Shown here: piece after piece, positions 25,813-35,043 of the stretch
Position numbering within the stretch: position 1 is the first letter of the stretch
How the letters are laid out: every line of letters begins with the position of its first letter
Assembly (NCBI GenBank): GCA_030653435.1
Contig: JAURZI010000136.1
Coordinates: forward strand, 1 to 37,475
Length of the DNA: 37,475 nucleotides
Reading direction: 5' to 3'
Origin: Methylovulum sp.
GTDB taxonomy: Bacteria > Pseudomonadota > Gammaproteobacteria > Methylococcales > Methylomonadaceae
Notes under the pieces: generated by a model
What the model was told of the DNA's origin: nothing
The model's database searches: none
Seen by the model: only the letters and a program-made list of their open reading frames with translations
Made by a program: the position numbers and the translations under genes

Positions 25813-28800
25813 ATGGAAAACGTATTTGATTTTTTATTAGTTGCCCAAGCCATGTTGCCGTATGACGGTTATCTCTTTTGGAATACTGCGGTGTTCTGGT
25901 TATTTGCCATTGCCAATATAGTCGCGGCAGGGTCTTATTTTGCTATGTCTGTTGGTTTGGGCCTGTTTGCTTATAAGCGGGCATCTATTAAATTTAAATG
26001 GAAACTGTGGGTATTTAGCGCCTTTATTTTTAGCTGCGGCTTTGTTCAGCTATTATCCGCCGGCACTGCGTGGCATCCTGTTTACGGTCTGAACGGCATA
26101 GCCCAAGCATGCGCTGCTGTGGTCACGGCAGCCGCAGTATTCCTGTTGTGGCGGTTGGTTGCAAAAGCCTGGTATGCACCCGGCCCATCCGGTTTATGCT
26201 CAGCGAATGTAAAACTTGAGCATGAAATTCTTTCCCATCAAGAAACCAAAGCGCAATTGAATCAGCTTAGCGCCAAGTTGGATAGGCCAATTGAATGGAC
26301 CACACGGGAATTGTCGGCGAATGAATTGCGATTTAGAACTATATTTGCAGAAGCGCCGCTGGGCATCGCCGTTATCGATTCGATGACCGGTCGTTTCCAT
26401 GATGTTAATCCAAAGTTTATGGACATTGTAGGGCGTAGCAAAGAAGAGCTGATGGACAGCGACTGGGCGCATATCACCCATCCTGAGGACATTCAGGAAG
26501 AGATGGACAAAGTATCGCTTTTGAATGGGGGTGTGATTTCAGCCTTCAATATCACAAAGCGCTATATCCGTCCCGACAATGCCATCGCCTGGACCAGGTT
26601 GTCGAGCGTCCCCATCAAGCCCGCGTTGTTCCATCTGCACATGATAGAGGACATCACACAAACTCGATGGGCAGAACAAGAAAACCAACAATTGGGTAAT
26701 ATTCTTGAACAATCGATCAATGAAATTTATATCATTAACACTGAAAACCTGCGTTTCGAACACGTTAATCAAGGCGGCATAAACAATTTGGGCTTCAGTC
26801 TGGATGAACTCAAAAACATGACGCCGCTGGATATTAAGCCGGAATTTGATGTGGTGTTGTTTACTGATTTAATCAGGCTGTTGATAAGTGGTGAACAAGA
26901 CCAGTTGAGATTTGAAACAACGCATCAGCGTAAAAACGGCACCTGTTATCCTGTAGAAATCTGTTTTCAAATTTATCGTAATCATCCCGACTATATTGTT
27001 GCCATCTGCCTTGATATTAGCCAGCGTAAAGCAATAGAGCGTAATTTGCTGGATGAGCGTAATTTGTTGCTCAACTTGATTAATAACATACCCGATTATA
27101 TTTACTGTAAAAATACTGCGGGGCAATATCTGTTCTGTAATACAGCGGTCGCAAATTATTTTAACCAACCGGTTGAAAATATCACTGGCCGCACTGATTT
27201 TGATTTTGTTGATACTGAAACTGCGCTCTCTCACGGAGAACACGACGCGGCCTTATTGATTCAGGGCTGCACACTCGTTAACGAAGAGGCGATTACCCTT
27301 TCCGACGGCAAACAAGTACTGTTGGAAACCCTCAAAACACCCGTAATAGACAACGACGGCAATCTGTTGGGATTAATCGGTGTCGGGCGGGATATTACGG
27401 AACGCAAAGCGCATGAAGGAAAAATCAACCGCTTGAGTAATTTTTATGCCAATCTCAGTAAAATCAATCATGCCATTGTGCAGATTGATAATGAGGAGGA
27501 GTTGTTTGCCAACGTTTGTACTATTGCGGTCGGTCTGCAACAGGTAAAGCTAGCCTGGATTGGGCGGCCCGATGAGTCTTCGGAGCGTATGGTACCGGTT
27601 GCCAAAGCCGGTGACATCCAGGCTTATCTGACCGATCTGGTCGTTTCTGTCGATCCTGATGTGCCGGAAGGCCGTGGGCCGGTCGGACGTGCCTATCGTG
27701 AAAACCGTATCGTTGTGATTGATGATTTTCAAGCCGACCCCAGCACAAAGCCCTGGCATGATCATGCCGACAGGTGTTTTGCCTGGGGATCTGTTTGTTC
27801 GGTTCCTATTGCGAAAAGTAAAAGCACGTATGCCGTGCTCAGTGTCTATAGCCTAGAGAGAAATTTGTTTGACGAAGAAGCACTGAAATTGATGGCAGAG
27901 CTCAGTCTTGATCTGTCTTTTGCATTGGATTCATACGTTCATGAAGCCGCCCGTCGGCTTGCCGAAGAAAAGCTGGAGTTGGCGGCCAAAGTATTTAATC
28001 AAAGCGGGGAAGGAATTACGATCACCGATAAAAATAATGACATTGTTTCCGTCAATCCAGGGTTTACGGTCATCACCGGCTATCAGGAACACGAAGTTTT
28101 AGGTAAAAATCCGAGAATTCTTGCTTCGGGACGGCAAGATAAAGAGTTTTATCGCGAATTGTGGGAGTTATTGCTAAAAAACGGTATTTGGCAAGGTGAG
28201 ATATGGAATCGCCATAAAAACGGATTCATCTACCCTGAATGGTTAACCATTAGCGTGGTGCGCGATGAAGCCGGGGAAATTATTAACCATATTGCAGTAT
28301 TCACCGACATTACCCCGTATAAGGTTGCCGAAAAACGGATTGAGCATCTGGGCCATTATGATTCATTAACGAATCTCCCCAACCGCTTATTGCTTAAATC
28401 GCGGGCAGATTATCAATTGATCGTCGCTGAACGGCATAAGAAACCGTTTGCGTTGTTGTTTATCGACCTGGACCATTTTAAAAACATTAATGACTCCATG
28501 GGGCACTCTATCGGGGACCAAGTGCTGATTGAAGTAGGCCGCCGCTTGCTGGCCTGTGTGCGTGAAGAAGATACCGTAGCCCGTTTAGGCGGAGATGAGT
28601 TTAATATTTTACTCGCTGACAGCAATGAAAATGGCGCGGCCATTGTCGCCGGAAAAATAATGGCCTTATTGATTGAGGCCATTATTTACGAAGATTATCA
28701 ACTGTATATCACACCCTCAATAGGCATCAGCCTTTATCCGGACAATGGCGACAGTTACGAAATCTTGTCCAAAAATGCAGATACGGCGCTGTATCAAGCT

Positions 28801-29631
28801 AAAAAAAATGGGCGCAACCAATATCAGTTTTTCACGCCGACTATGCAGCAACAAACACAGAAACGCATGGAAATCGAGAGCGGTCTAAGACATGCCATTG
28901 CGCGCAATGAATTGATGGTTTATTTTCAACCTCAAATTAATGCCCATACCGGACAAATCATTGGCGCCGAAGCCTTGTTGCGCTGGCGACATCCAGTTTT
29001 AGGCATGGTTTCACCAGCTGAATTTATACCCGTAGCCGAAGAGTGCGGTTTAATCCTGCCCATAGGGGATTGGGTGCTTGAACAATCTATTGCCCAAGCC
29101 AGACTATGGCACGATAGCGGCTTTCCATTAACGGTTGCCGTTAATCTTTCCTTGGCGCAATTTAGGGCCAATACCTTGGTTGAAAAAGTAAAGCAAACCT
29201 TGGAACAGTGCGGCTTACCGCCGCAATTCCTGGAGTTGGAGCTGACTGAAAGTATCGCGATGCAGAATGCCGAACTGGCGATAGAAACCACCCGCCAATT
29301 AACCCGGCTCGGCATTAACTTATCAATTGATGATTTTGGCACCGGCTATTCCTCGCTCAGTTACCTGCAACGTTTTTCATTGCATAAACTCAAGATAGAC
29401 CAATCCTTTACCAGGGGTATGATCGGCAATAAAGACAGTGAAAACATAGTCGACGCCGTTATCAGTCTGGCAAAAAGTTTGAACTTAAAAACCATTGCCG
29501 AAGGCGTTGAAACCATACAGCAACTGGACATGTTCAAGCTGAAATTGTGCGATGAGATCCAGGGCTATTATTTCAGCAAGCCGCTTCCTGCGGATGAGTT
29601 TATGGTTTTGATGAAGGGGGATATGGGCTAA
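25813..29631 (+). CDS. Membrane PAS/GAF-GGDEF-EAL c-di-GMP signalling protein
   Basis: Bifunctional c-di-GMP enzyme of 1272 residues. The N-terminal 115 residues carry about three membrane helices. PAS domains follow at about 168-290, 290-410, 415-540 and 715-840, with a GAF domain between the third and fourth (about 540-710, including RGPVGRAYRENRIVVIDDF). GGDEF is at 926-930 with an inhibitory I-site REED (917-920) five residues before it, so diguanylate cyclase activity should be present and feedback-inhibited. The EAL motif is at 1053-1055; VNLSLAQF, ELTES, IDDFGTGYSSLSYL and IAEGVET are all intact, so phosphodiesterase activity is also likely. The start has AGGTGG upstream. The many sensor domains suggest it integrates redox or ligand cues at the membrane. 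Confidence 0.93.
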   Translation: MENVFDFLLVAQAMLPYDGYLFWNTAVFWLFAIANIVAAGSYFAMSVGLGLFAYKRASIKFKWKLWVFSAFIFSCGFVQLLSAGTAWHPVYGLNGIAQACAAVVTAAAVFLLWRLVAKAWYAPGPSGLCSANVKLEHEILSHQETKAQLNQLSAKLDRPIEWTTRELSANELRFRTIFAEAPLGIAVIDSMTGRFHDVNPKFMDIVGRSKEELMDSDWAHITHPEDIQEEMDKVSLLNGGVISAFNITKRYIRPDNAIAWTRLSSVPIKPALFHLHMIEDITQTRWAEQENQQLGNILEQSINEIYIINTENLRFEHVNQGGINNLGFSLDELKNMTPLDIKPEFDVVLFTDLIRLLISGEQDQLRFETTHQRKNGTCYPVEICFQIYRNHPDYIVAICLDISQRKAIERNLLDERNLLLNLINNIPDYIYCKNTAGQYLFCNTAVANYFNQPVENITGRTDFDFVDTETALSHGEHDAALLIQGCTLVNEEAITLSDGKQVLLETLKTPVIDNDGNLLGLIGVGRDITERKAHEGKINRLSNFYANLSKINHAIVQIDNEEELFANVCTIAVGLQQVKLAWIGRPDESSERMVPVAKAGDIQAYLTDLVVSVDPDVPEGRGPVGRAYRENRIVVIDDFQADPSTKPWHDHADRCFAWGSVCSVPIAKSKSTYAVLSVYSLERNLFDEEALKLMAELSLDLSFALDSYVHEAARRLAEEKLELAAKVFNQSGEGITITDKNNDIVSVNPGFTVITGYQEHEVLGKNPRILASGRQDKEFYRELWELLLKNGIWQGEIWNRHKNGFIYPEWLTISVVRDEAGEIINHIAVFTDITPYKVAEKRIEHLGHYDSLTNLPNRLLLKSRADYQLIVAERHKKPFALLFIDLDHFKNINDSMGHSIGDQVLIEVGRRLLACVREEDTVARLGGDEFNILLADSNENGAAIVAGKIMALLIEAIIYEDYQLYITPSIGISLYPDNGDSYEILSKNADTALYQAKKNGRNQYQFFTPTMQQQTQKRMEIESGLRHAIARNELMVYFQPQINAHTGQIIGAEALLRWRHPVLGMVSPAEFIPVAEECGLILPIGDWVLEQSIAQARLWHDSGFPLTVAVNLSLAQFRANTLVEKVKQTLEQCGLPPQFLELELTESIAMQNAELAIETTRQLTRLGINLSIDDFGTGYSSLSYLQRFSLHKLKIDQSFTRGMIGNKDSENIVDAVISLAKSLNLKTIAEGVETIQQLDMFKLKLCDEIQGYYFSKPLPADEFMVLMKGDMG

Positions 29632-29696
29632 TTTTTTAGATACCTGCGAGAAAGGCGAGTCTTGGAACGTAATACCTATCAGCAACAGGCGTAAGA

Positions 29697-29724
29697 TTGA
29701 CTAAGCTTATACAATACTTATAAT
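29697..29724 (+). promoter_or_regulatory. Sigma-70 promoter of the toxin-antitoxin pair
   Basis: TTGACT (29697-29702), 16 bases, TATAAT (29719-29724). The predicted transcription start, about seven bases after the -10, falls on or next to the A of the toxin ATG at 29731. Confidence 0.6.
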
Positions 29725-29730
29725 CAGCTT

Positions 29731-29988
29731 ATGAATGAAATTAACTGGAAACCTAAAGCACTAAAGCAAGTTGAAAAAATCAAGGAAACCGCCATGCGCC
29801 AAAAGATTTATACCGAAGCGCAAGTATTAGCTGATTTCCCGAACTGCCAAGGCATTAAAAAACTGACTCGTCATGCCTACAGCTATCGCTTGCGGGTGGG
29901 TGATTACCGGGTGTTTTTCGAGTTCGACGGCGGCATACACATTATTGATATTGAAGAGGTAAAAAAACGCAATGAGCGCACTTACTAG
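29731..29988 (+). CDS. RelE/ParE-superfamily toxin
   Basis: Protein of 85 residues with the RelE/ParE fold signature: basic N-terminal helices (WKPKALKQVEKIKETAMRQK) and C-terminal strands SYRLRVGDYRVFFEFD and IHIIDIEEVKKRNE. Members cut mRNA on ribosomes or poison gyrase; which one applies cannot be read from sequence. The toxin gene comes first and overlaps the antitoxin gene by 17 bases, the order of higBA-type loci. There is no Shine-Dalgarno before the ATG, and the promoter position suggests a leaderless transcript. Confidence 0.88.
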   Translation: MNEINWKPKALKQVEKIKETAMRQKIYTEAQVLADFPNCQGIKKLTRHAYSYRLRVGDYRVFFEFDGGIHIIDIEEVKKRNERTY

Positions 29989-30304
29989 CTACCAAACCAT
30001 CCTTGGAAACGACGGCAAACCGGCCTTTGTGGTATTGCCTTATGCTGATTTCATCAAGCTACCGGGTGTTGTCAGACCCGGCATGATCCCAAACGCCGTT
30101 GTTGGTAAGCGCATCATGGATGAAGTTAGTATGCTGCAAGCCTGGCGTGAATACCTGATGCTGACACAAACCGACATAGCCGAACGTATGGGCATAACGC
30201 AGGCCGGTTACGCGCAGATCGAAGCAGCCAAGCGTCCACGCAAGGCCACTCTGCAAAAGGCGGCGGATGCCTTGGGTATTACGCTTGAGCAGTTAGCCTA
30301 TTAA
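29972..30304 (+). CDS. XRE-family antitoxin
   Basis: Protein of 110 residues. The N-terminal half (TILGNDGKPAFVVLPYADF) is the typical toxin-contact region of antitoxins paired with RelE-like toxins. The C-terminal half is a Cro/C1-type HTH (LMLTQTDIAERMGITQAGYAQIEAAKRP). It would neutralise the RelE-like protein and repress the shared promoter at 29697-29724. Its ATG lies 17 bases inside the toxin gene, which keeps the two coupled. Confidence 0.9.
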   Translation: MSALTSYQTILGNDGKPAFVVLPYADFIKLPGVVRPGMIPNAVVGKRIMDEVSMLQAWREYLMLTQTDIAERMGITQAGYAQIEAAKRPRKATLQKAADALGITLEQLAY

Positions 30305-30346
30305 AAATGGGTATAATTCCAGCACAGACACAAGAGAGCGCACAAC

Positions 30347-30709
30347 ATGACAACAATAACCTTTGATACATTGCTGTTTGCCAACAAATTAAAAGAGGTC
30401 GGATTTACCGACGAACAGGCGCAAGTATTGACCGAGCTACAACTCGCTATCACAGACAACACCCTGGAACAGGTCAAGCATGACTATAAGCTTGATGATG
30501 TAGCCACTAAGCGTGATTTAAAAGAGGTTGAAACCGCGTTAAAGCACGATATTAGAGAAGTGGAATTAAAAATAGAACTGTTGAGAGCCGATACCGGGCG
30601 CATGATCGCTGAAACCAAGGCGGAATTAATCCGCTGGGTGGTAGGTGTTGGCTTACTGCAAACCAGCCTTATTATTGGCGCACTTATGAAAATGGCGCAC
30701 TTGATTTAA
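30347..30709 (+). CDS. DUF1640 coiled-coil membrane protein
   Basis: Protein of 120 residues matching DUF1640 (the CCDC90/MCUR1 group, found in bacteria and mitochondria). It starts TFDTLLFANKLKEVGFTDEQA, continues through a long coiled coil with an ATKRDLKEVETALKHDI repeat pattern, and ends in one membrane helix (WVVGVGLLQTSLIIGALMKM). Molecular function in bacteria is unknown. A TATAAT at 30312-30317 and AAGAGAG before the ATG suggest its own promoter just after the toxin-antitoxin pair. Confidence 0.88.
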   Translation: MTTITFDTLLFANKLKEVGFTDEQAQVLTELQLAITDNTLEQVKHDYKLDDVATKRDLKEVETALKHDIREVELKIELLRADTGRMIAETKAELIRWVVGVGLLQTSLIIGALMKMAHLI

Positions 30710-31199
30710 AGCGCTATAATCAAATTTAACCGGATAGCACGGCCATGCAATAAGCGGGAATCATTCACCCGTTTCCGGTTAACCCCTATCGAATGGCCCG
30801 CACTGGAATGGGTGTTACGCGATGCAAAACAAACTTGATGAGTTTACTGCCGCTTTAGCTGCAAAGCTCAAAGAAGGCGATGTTACGCCAGATGAAATTA
30901 AACGGTTAAGCGAGCATCAGCAGCATTCAATATGCGCTGGACAACATCCGCGCTTTTTTGCTGTTACGCCAATCTTTGACGATAAACATCCTCTTTAGCG
31001 CCACAATGCAGGGCGCAGCCGCCTAGATTGCAATGCTAAGAGGCGTTTTATCCGGGCGAGCTGCTAGTCAAGCAAGATGGTTTTGTGGTTTTTTGCACTT
31101 GTTTTCTCAGGCAGCCTTATCGCGTATCATACGAAGTGCACAATAAGCGTGTACCATGATAAGTTGCTCAATAATTAGTCATATAAAAATCATAACGTT
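30710..31199. other. Region upstream of sbcC without sbcD
   Basis: These 490 bases would be expected to hold or follow sbcD but contain no nuclease gene. A few short open frames with decayed-looking ends are present (see the entry at 30822). An AT-rich stretch (31150-31199) is the likely sbcC promoter area, although no strong -35/-10 pair is visible. Confidence 0.5.
30822..30998 (+). pseudogene. Short frame, possibly frameshifted
   Basis: A 58-residue frame begins MQNKLDEFTAALAAKL and continues KEGDVTPDEIKRLSEHQQ, which reads like a genuine helical protein. After that the frame becomes compositionally odd (CAGQHPRFF), while the neighbouring frame reads ALDNIRAFLLLRQSL and runs on to a stop at 31024-31026. 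A single frameshift near 30930 would join them into a protein of about 65 residues. No Shine-Dalgarno is visible and no family is recognised, so it may be a remnant. Confidence 0.3.
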
Positions 31200-34100
31200 A
31201 TGAAGATACTCAATATCCATTTAAAAAACATCAACTCGTTGGAAGGTGACAATCGCGTCAATTTTGAGCAGCCGCCTTTTTCCGATACCGGTGTTTTTGC
31301 GATTACCGGGCCGAATGGCTCAGGCAAATCGAGTATTTTGGATGCCATCACGTTGGGATTGTATGGTGAGACATTCCGTTTTGACAGGCCCGCCGAATTT
31401 GTCATGACCCGGCATGCTGCCGAATGCTTCGCTGAAGTTGAGTTTGCGCTGGGGCAAGACAAATACAAATCAAGCTGGCATGTGCAACGCGCAGAAAACA
31501 ATCCGGGCGGCGAAGTGCAGGCGGCGCAAATGCAATTGGTCCGCTTGTCGGATGGCGAGGTCTTGGCGAGCACGGCAGCACAGGTTTGTGCAAGAATCAC
31601 CGAGCTGACCGGCATGAATTTCCGTAATTTCACTCGCTCCATTTTATTGGCCCAGGGCGATTTCGCCGCGTTTCTGAATGCGCTGGACAGTGAACGCATG
31701 GATATACTGGAAAAAATCATCGGCACCGACATTTATGCTGATTATAAGCAAGAGGTCACCGAAAAAGCCGCTGCCGCACAAGCGGGCATAGACCGCTTAA
31801 CGCAAGAATTGGCGGCTATCGTGCTCATGCCCCCTGAAAAACGGGAAGCCTGTCAGCATGATTTGCTCGACCATCAAGCCCATTATGACGAGTTGCAGCA
31901 AGAGCAAAAAGCCTTGGAGCAACAGCAAGCCGCGCTGGACAAGATTAGCGTTCTGGAATCTCAGATCGCCGGACAGGAAAAACAGCTGGCCGACCTGGAA
32001 GTACAGGCAAAAAATACCCAGGATGCGCTGACGCAGATTGATGCGGCGCAAAATGCTTTAATTTTTAAGGATAATATAGCCGATATTGATAGCAGGGAAC
32101 GGCAGGTGCAGCATAGCAAAGCCGAACTGGAGGCCTTGCAAACTGAGTTATTGCAGTTAAAAAGCCTGCTGGGTGATAATCCTATGGTGCCGGATGGCTT
32201 GGGTGACAAGGATTTTGCCGAACAAAAGCAAGCCATTGATGACACCCGTGCACAGGTTAATCAACTCAGGTCGAACAGGCAGTCCGAGGCGGTTTTGCTG
32301 CAATCTCTGGCCGTGCAACAAACCGAAAAGAAAGCGCAGTTGGACACCGTAGACCTATGGCTTAAGGAACACACGGCGGATGAAACACTACTGGCCAATT
32401 TTCCCGAAACCGCCAAGCTAAAAAAGCTCAGGCTTGAGTTGGCTGAATTGACCGGGCAGCAAAAAGCTTTCAGCAAATGGCTGAAAAGCACGACTTCAGC
32501 TTTAAAGGACGCCACATCTGCGCTGGAGAAGACAAAAGCAAAAACGCCGGAGTTACAACATCAGCTTCAGGCTGACGAAGCAGAACTGGCGGGCTTATTA
32601 AAAGGCTATCATGCTGAAAAAATGACTGAATTAAAAGCCGAGCAGCAAGACAGGGTTAAAGCCTTTCAGGAATTATACGATTTGGGCTTGGCGCATAAAA
32701 AATTGGGCGACAGCGGCTTTGGCCTGTTGGCGGTGTTTAGGCGTAAAGCAGAGCCGGAATATGACGTTGATGGCCTGGCGCTGGAACTGGAAAAATTGAC
32801 CGGAGAAATCAGCCGCGAAGAAAATATTAAACGTGCGCTGGATGAATCCGTTAGCCGTGAAGCGATGCTGAAAAAAATGGCTGCAGACCGGGCGCACCTG
32901 GTTGATGGCAAGCCATGTCCGCTTTGCGGAGCCGTTCAGCATCCTTTTGTCAAACGTCCGCCTGTGCTTACTGATTCGCATCAGGCCTTGTTAGATCAGC
33001 AGTTAAAACTAAAAACCTTGTCGGCAACTGCCGAGCGGCTCAAGCAGGCCATGTTGACGGCGCAAAAAAATACCGAAAAAAATGCCCATAAGCGCGATCA
33101 GTTGCAGCAGATCAGGTCGCGTTGGCTGGGTTTATGCAACCGACTCAATACGGCCAGTGCCGAACTGGACATTAACAACCTGAAATTAATGCAGCAGTTG
33201 CTGGATAAGGAAACCCGCGAGCTTAAAAACATTGTCGTGCTGACTGTCAAGTACCACAGTAAAAAAACCGCCATCGCAAAATTAAAGGATGCGATTGAAA
33301 AAAACCGCTTGGCAGTTGAGCAATGGCAGGCTAAGGTCCAACAACTGGATACCGATGGGGAAGGGCGCTACCAGGAGCACGATAACAACGAAATGGCGTT
33401 GGAGCAATGCCTTCAGCAAGAGCAGGAGTTGGCGAAAAAAGTTATGGATCAATTGGCGGTGCTGGGTGAAAAAATGCCTGCCAAGGGCAAGGAAGATGCG
33501 TTTTTTGACCGGCTTAACCAGCGCCGCCAGGAGTATCACGGCTACGTTTTCCGGCGAAACAGCCTTGTTGAAGACTTGGCTGCGTTGTCGGTAAAACAAG
33601 CGGCTTGCGAGGCGGAGCTGGCACGATATGACGAACGGCTCGATGTCTATAGCGGTCGGTTACAGGCAGAAGAAAGGCTGGGGCTGCATCTGGCGCTGAT
33701 AGAAAAGCAGCGCTTGATAGCCGATAAGAAACAGCTGTTGGCGCAGTACGAAGCGGAGCTGGCGCAGCGCTATCAAGCGTTGCAGCAGAGCATGCAAACA
33801 ACGCAGTTTACCGGCGTAGACGAACTGAAAACGGCGCTGGCATTGCTGGAAAACAGGGATGGGATAGAGCGACAACAAGCGGCACTGGTAGAGAACATAG
33901 CCGCGATAACGGCCGGGCTGGAACACCTACAGGTCTTGTTGGACGCTGAACGGCTAGAGGCGATAGGCGTGTTAAGTCCAACAGACTTTGGGCTTAGGTT
34001 ACAGGCTATAGCCGAACAAATGGAGCTGGCAAAAATGGAATATCACTATCTGGACAAACTATTACAAGACCAGCAACAGTTACAACAGCACTACGAGGAT

Positions 34101-34643
34101 GTGCTGGCGGCTGTGTTGCATCAACAAGAACGGGCCGAACCCTGTCTCGCTGAATTGGCGCAAGTGACGGCGGAAAACGGCATGGATTTCCGGCGTCGGG
34201 TGCAGGCGCGCTGGGCTGCCCGGCTATTGGAACAGAGCAACGCCATGCTGGAAAAAATCAGCGGCCGTTATTATTTACGGCAAGCGCCTAGCGAACAAGG
34301 CTTGGCCCTGGAAATTGAAGACACCTATCAAGCCAACACACGCCGCTTGCCCAAAACCTTATCCGGTGGCGAGAGTTTTGTCGTTAGCTTGGCATTGGCC
34401 TTGGGCTTATCGGAGCTGGCGAATAACGGTAAGTCGGTTGATTCGCTGTTTCTTGACGAAGGTTTCGGCAATCTCGATGCCGATACCCTCTATTCCGTTA
34501 TCAGTACCTTGGAAGGTCTACAAACCCACGGAAAAACCGTTGGCGTGATTTCTCATGTCGATACCGTGCAGAAACGGTTTAAGGCGCAATTGCAAATTGT
34601 TAAAAAACCGAATGGTTTTGGCGAATTGAGGAAAGCATCTTAA
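31200..34643 (+). CDS. sbcC: DNA exonuclease SbcCD ATPase subunit SbcC
   Basis: Rad50-like SMC-type ATPase of 1147 residues. Walker A is GPNGSGKS (37-44); the signature motif LSGGES is at 1054-1059; Walker B with D-loop is LFLDEGFGNLD near 1084. Between them are two long coiled-coil arms that meet at a zinc hook, CPLC (Cys573 and Cys576). With SbcD it processes hairpins and blocked DNA ends at stalled forks. Its usual partner gene sbcD is not on either side: upstream is a decayed 490-bp region and downstream a 400-bp gap before the chemotaxis genes. The start codon has no clear Shine-Dalgarno. Confidence 0.92.
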   Translation: MKILNIHLKNINSLEGDNRVNFEQPPFSDTGVFAITGPNGSGKSSILDAITLGLYGETFRFDRPAEFVMTRHAAECFAEVEFALGQDKYKSSWHVQRAENNPGGEVQAAQMQLVRLSDGEVLASTAAQVCARITELTGMNFRNFTRSILLAQGDFAAFLNALDSERMDILEKIIGTDIYADYKQEVTEKAAAAQAGIDRLTQELAAIVLMPPEKREACQHDLLDHQAHYDELQQEQKALEQQQAALDKISVLESQIAGQEKQLADLEVQAKNTQDALTQIDAAQNALIFKDNIADIDSRERQVQHSKAELEALQTELLQLKSLLGDNPMVPDGLGDKDFAEQKQAIDDTRAQVNQLRSNRQSEAVLLQSLAVQQTEKKAQLDTVDLWLKEHTADETLLANFPETAKLKKLRLELAELTGQQKAFSKWLKSTTSALKDATSALEKTKAKTPELQHQLQADEAELAGLLKGYHAEKMTELKAEQQDRVKAFQELYDLGLAHKKLGDSGFGLLAVFRRKAEPEYDVDGLALELEKLTGEISREENIKRALDESVSREAMLKKMAADRAHLVDGKPCPLCGAVQHPFVKRPPVLTDSHQALLDQQLKLKTLSATAERLKQAMLTAQKNTEKNAHKRDQLQQIRSRWLGLCNRLNTASAELDINNLKLMQQLLDKETRELKNIVVLTVKYHSKKTAIAKLKDAIEKNRLAVEQWQAKVQQLDTDGEGRYQEHDNNEMALEQCLQQEQELAKKVMDQLAVLGEKMPAKGKEDAFFDRLNQRRQEYHGYVFRRNSLVEDLAALSVKQAACEAELARYDERLDVYSGRLQAEERLGLHLALIEKQRLIADKKQLLAQYEAELAQRYQALQQSMQTTQFTGVDELKTALALLENRDGIERQQAALVENIAAITAGLEHLQVLLDAERLEAIGVLSPTDFGLRLQAIAEQMELAKMEYHYLDKLLQDQQQLQQHYEDVLAAVLHQQERAEPCLAELAQVTAENGMDFRRRVQARWAARLLEQSNAMLEKISGRYYLRQAPSEQGLALEIEDTYQANTRRLPKTLSGGESFVVSLALALGLSELANNGKSVDSLFLDEGFGNLDADTLYSVISTLEGLQTHGKTVGVISHVDTVQKRFKAQLQIVKKPNGFGELRKAS

Positions 34644-35043
34644 GGTGGCGGCGGGTGTGCCTGCAGCGCGCCAACGTGATTCCAGGCGTCCAGCTTTCTA
34701 TGTAAAGGGATCGGCTTGCCTATAGCTTATTCACGACTGCAAAAAACCAGCAATCAATTAAGTGATATAAATTAAACTCTTAGTGATATAGTCAATACTT
34801 TTTCAATATAAAAGTATACTTATAATCATATTCGTCATATTATACAACCCCACAAACATTGGTTAATTACCCTGCTGTGAACGAAGCCAGGTAAGCCATA
34901 TGCCCACCTTATTTCCAGGGAAGTCAATTGTTTCAGAATATCCATGCTCTGCTGATAGCGAGCAGGAGCTATGCGGTTGTTTCTGGCAGGCCAGTCATGG
35001 CTGAAACAGTTGAAAAACCATTAACCACAGAACCGGAGCCCCC
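34644..35043. other. Intergenic region upstream of the chemotaxis operon
   Basis: The first half is very AT-rich and includes two AGTGATATA words at 34761-34769 and 34782-34790, exactly 21 bp apart, and a TATAAT at 34821-34826. The second half contains the candidate structured RNA leader at 34924-35013. No coding frame is supported. Confidence 0.55.
34924..35013 (+). ncRNA. Candidate structured RNA leader (three-way junction)
   Basis: Outer stem P1: CAATTGTTTCAG (34925-34936) with CTGAAACAGTTG (35001-35012), twelve pairs with one G-U, extended by a T-A pair (34924/35013). Inside, P2 pairs CATGCTCTGCT (34943-34953) with AGCAGGAGCTATG (34961-34973), eleven pairs with two single-base bulges and a seven-base loop. 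P3 pairs CTGG (34983-34986) with CCAG (34991-34994). The element ends about 30 bases before the STAS start codon. It matches no riboswitch class that I can name. A short mobile DNA palindrome is the alternative. Confidence 0.5.
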
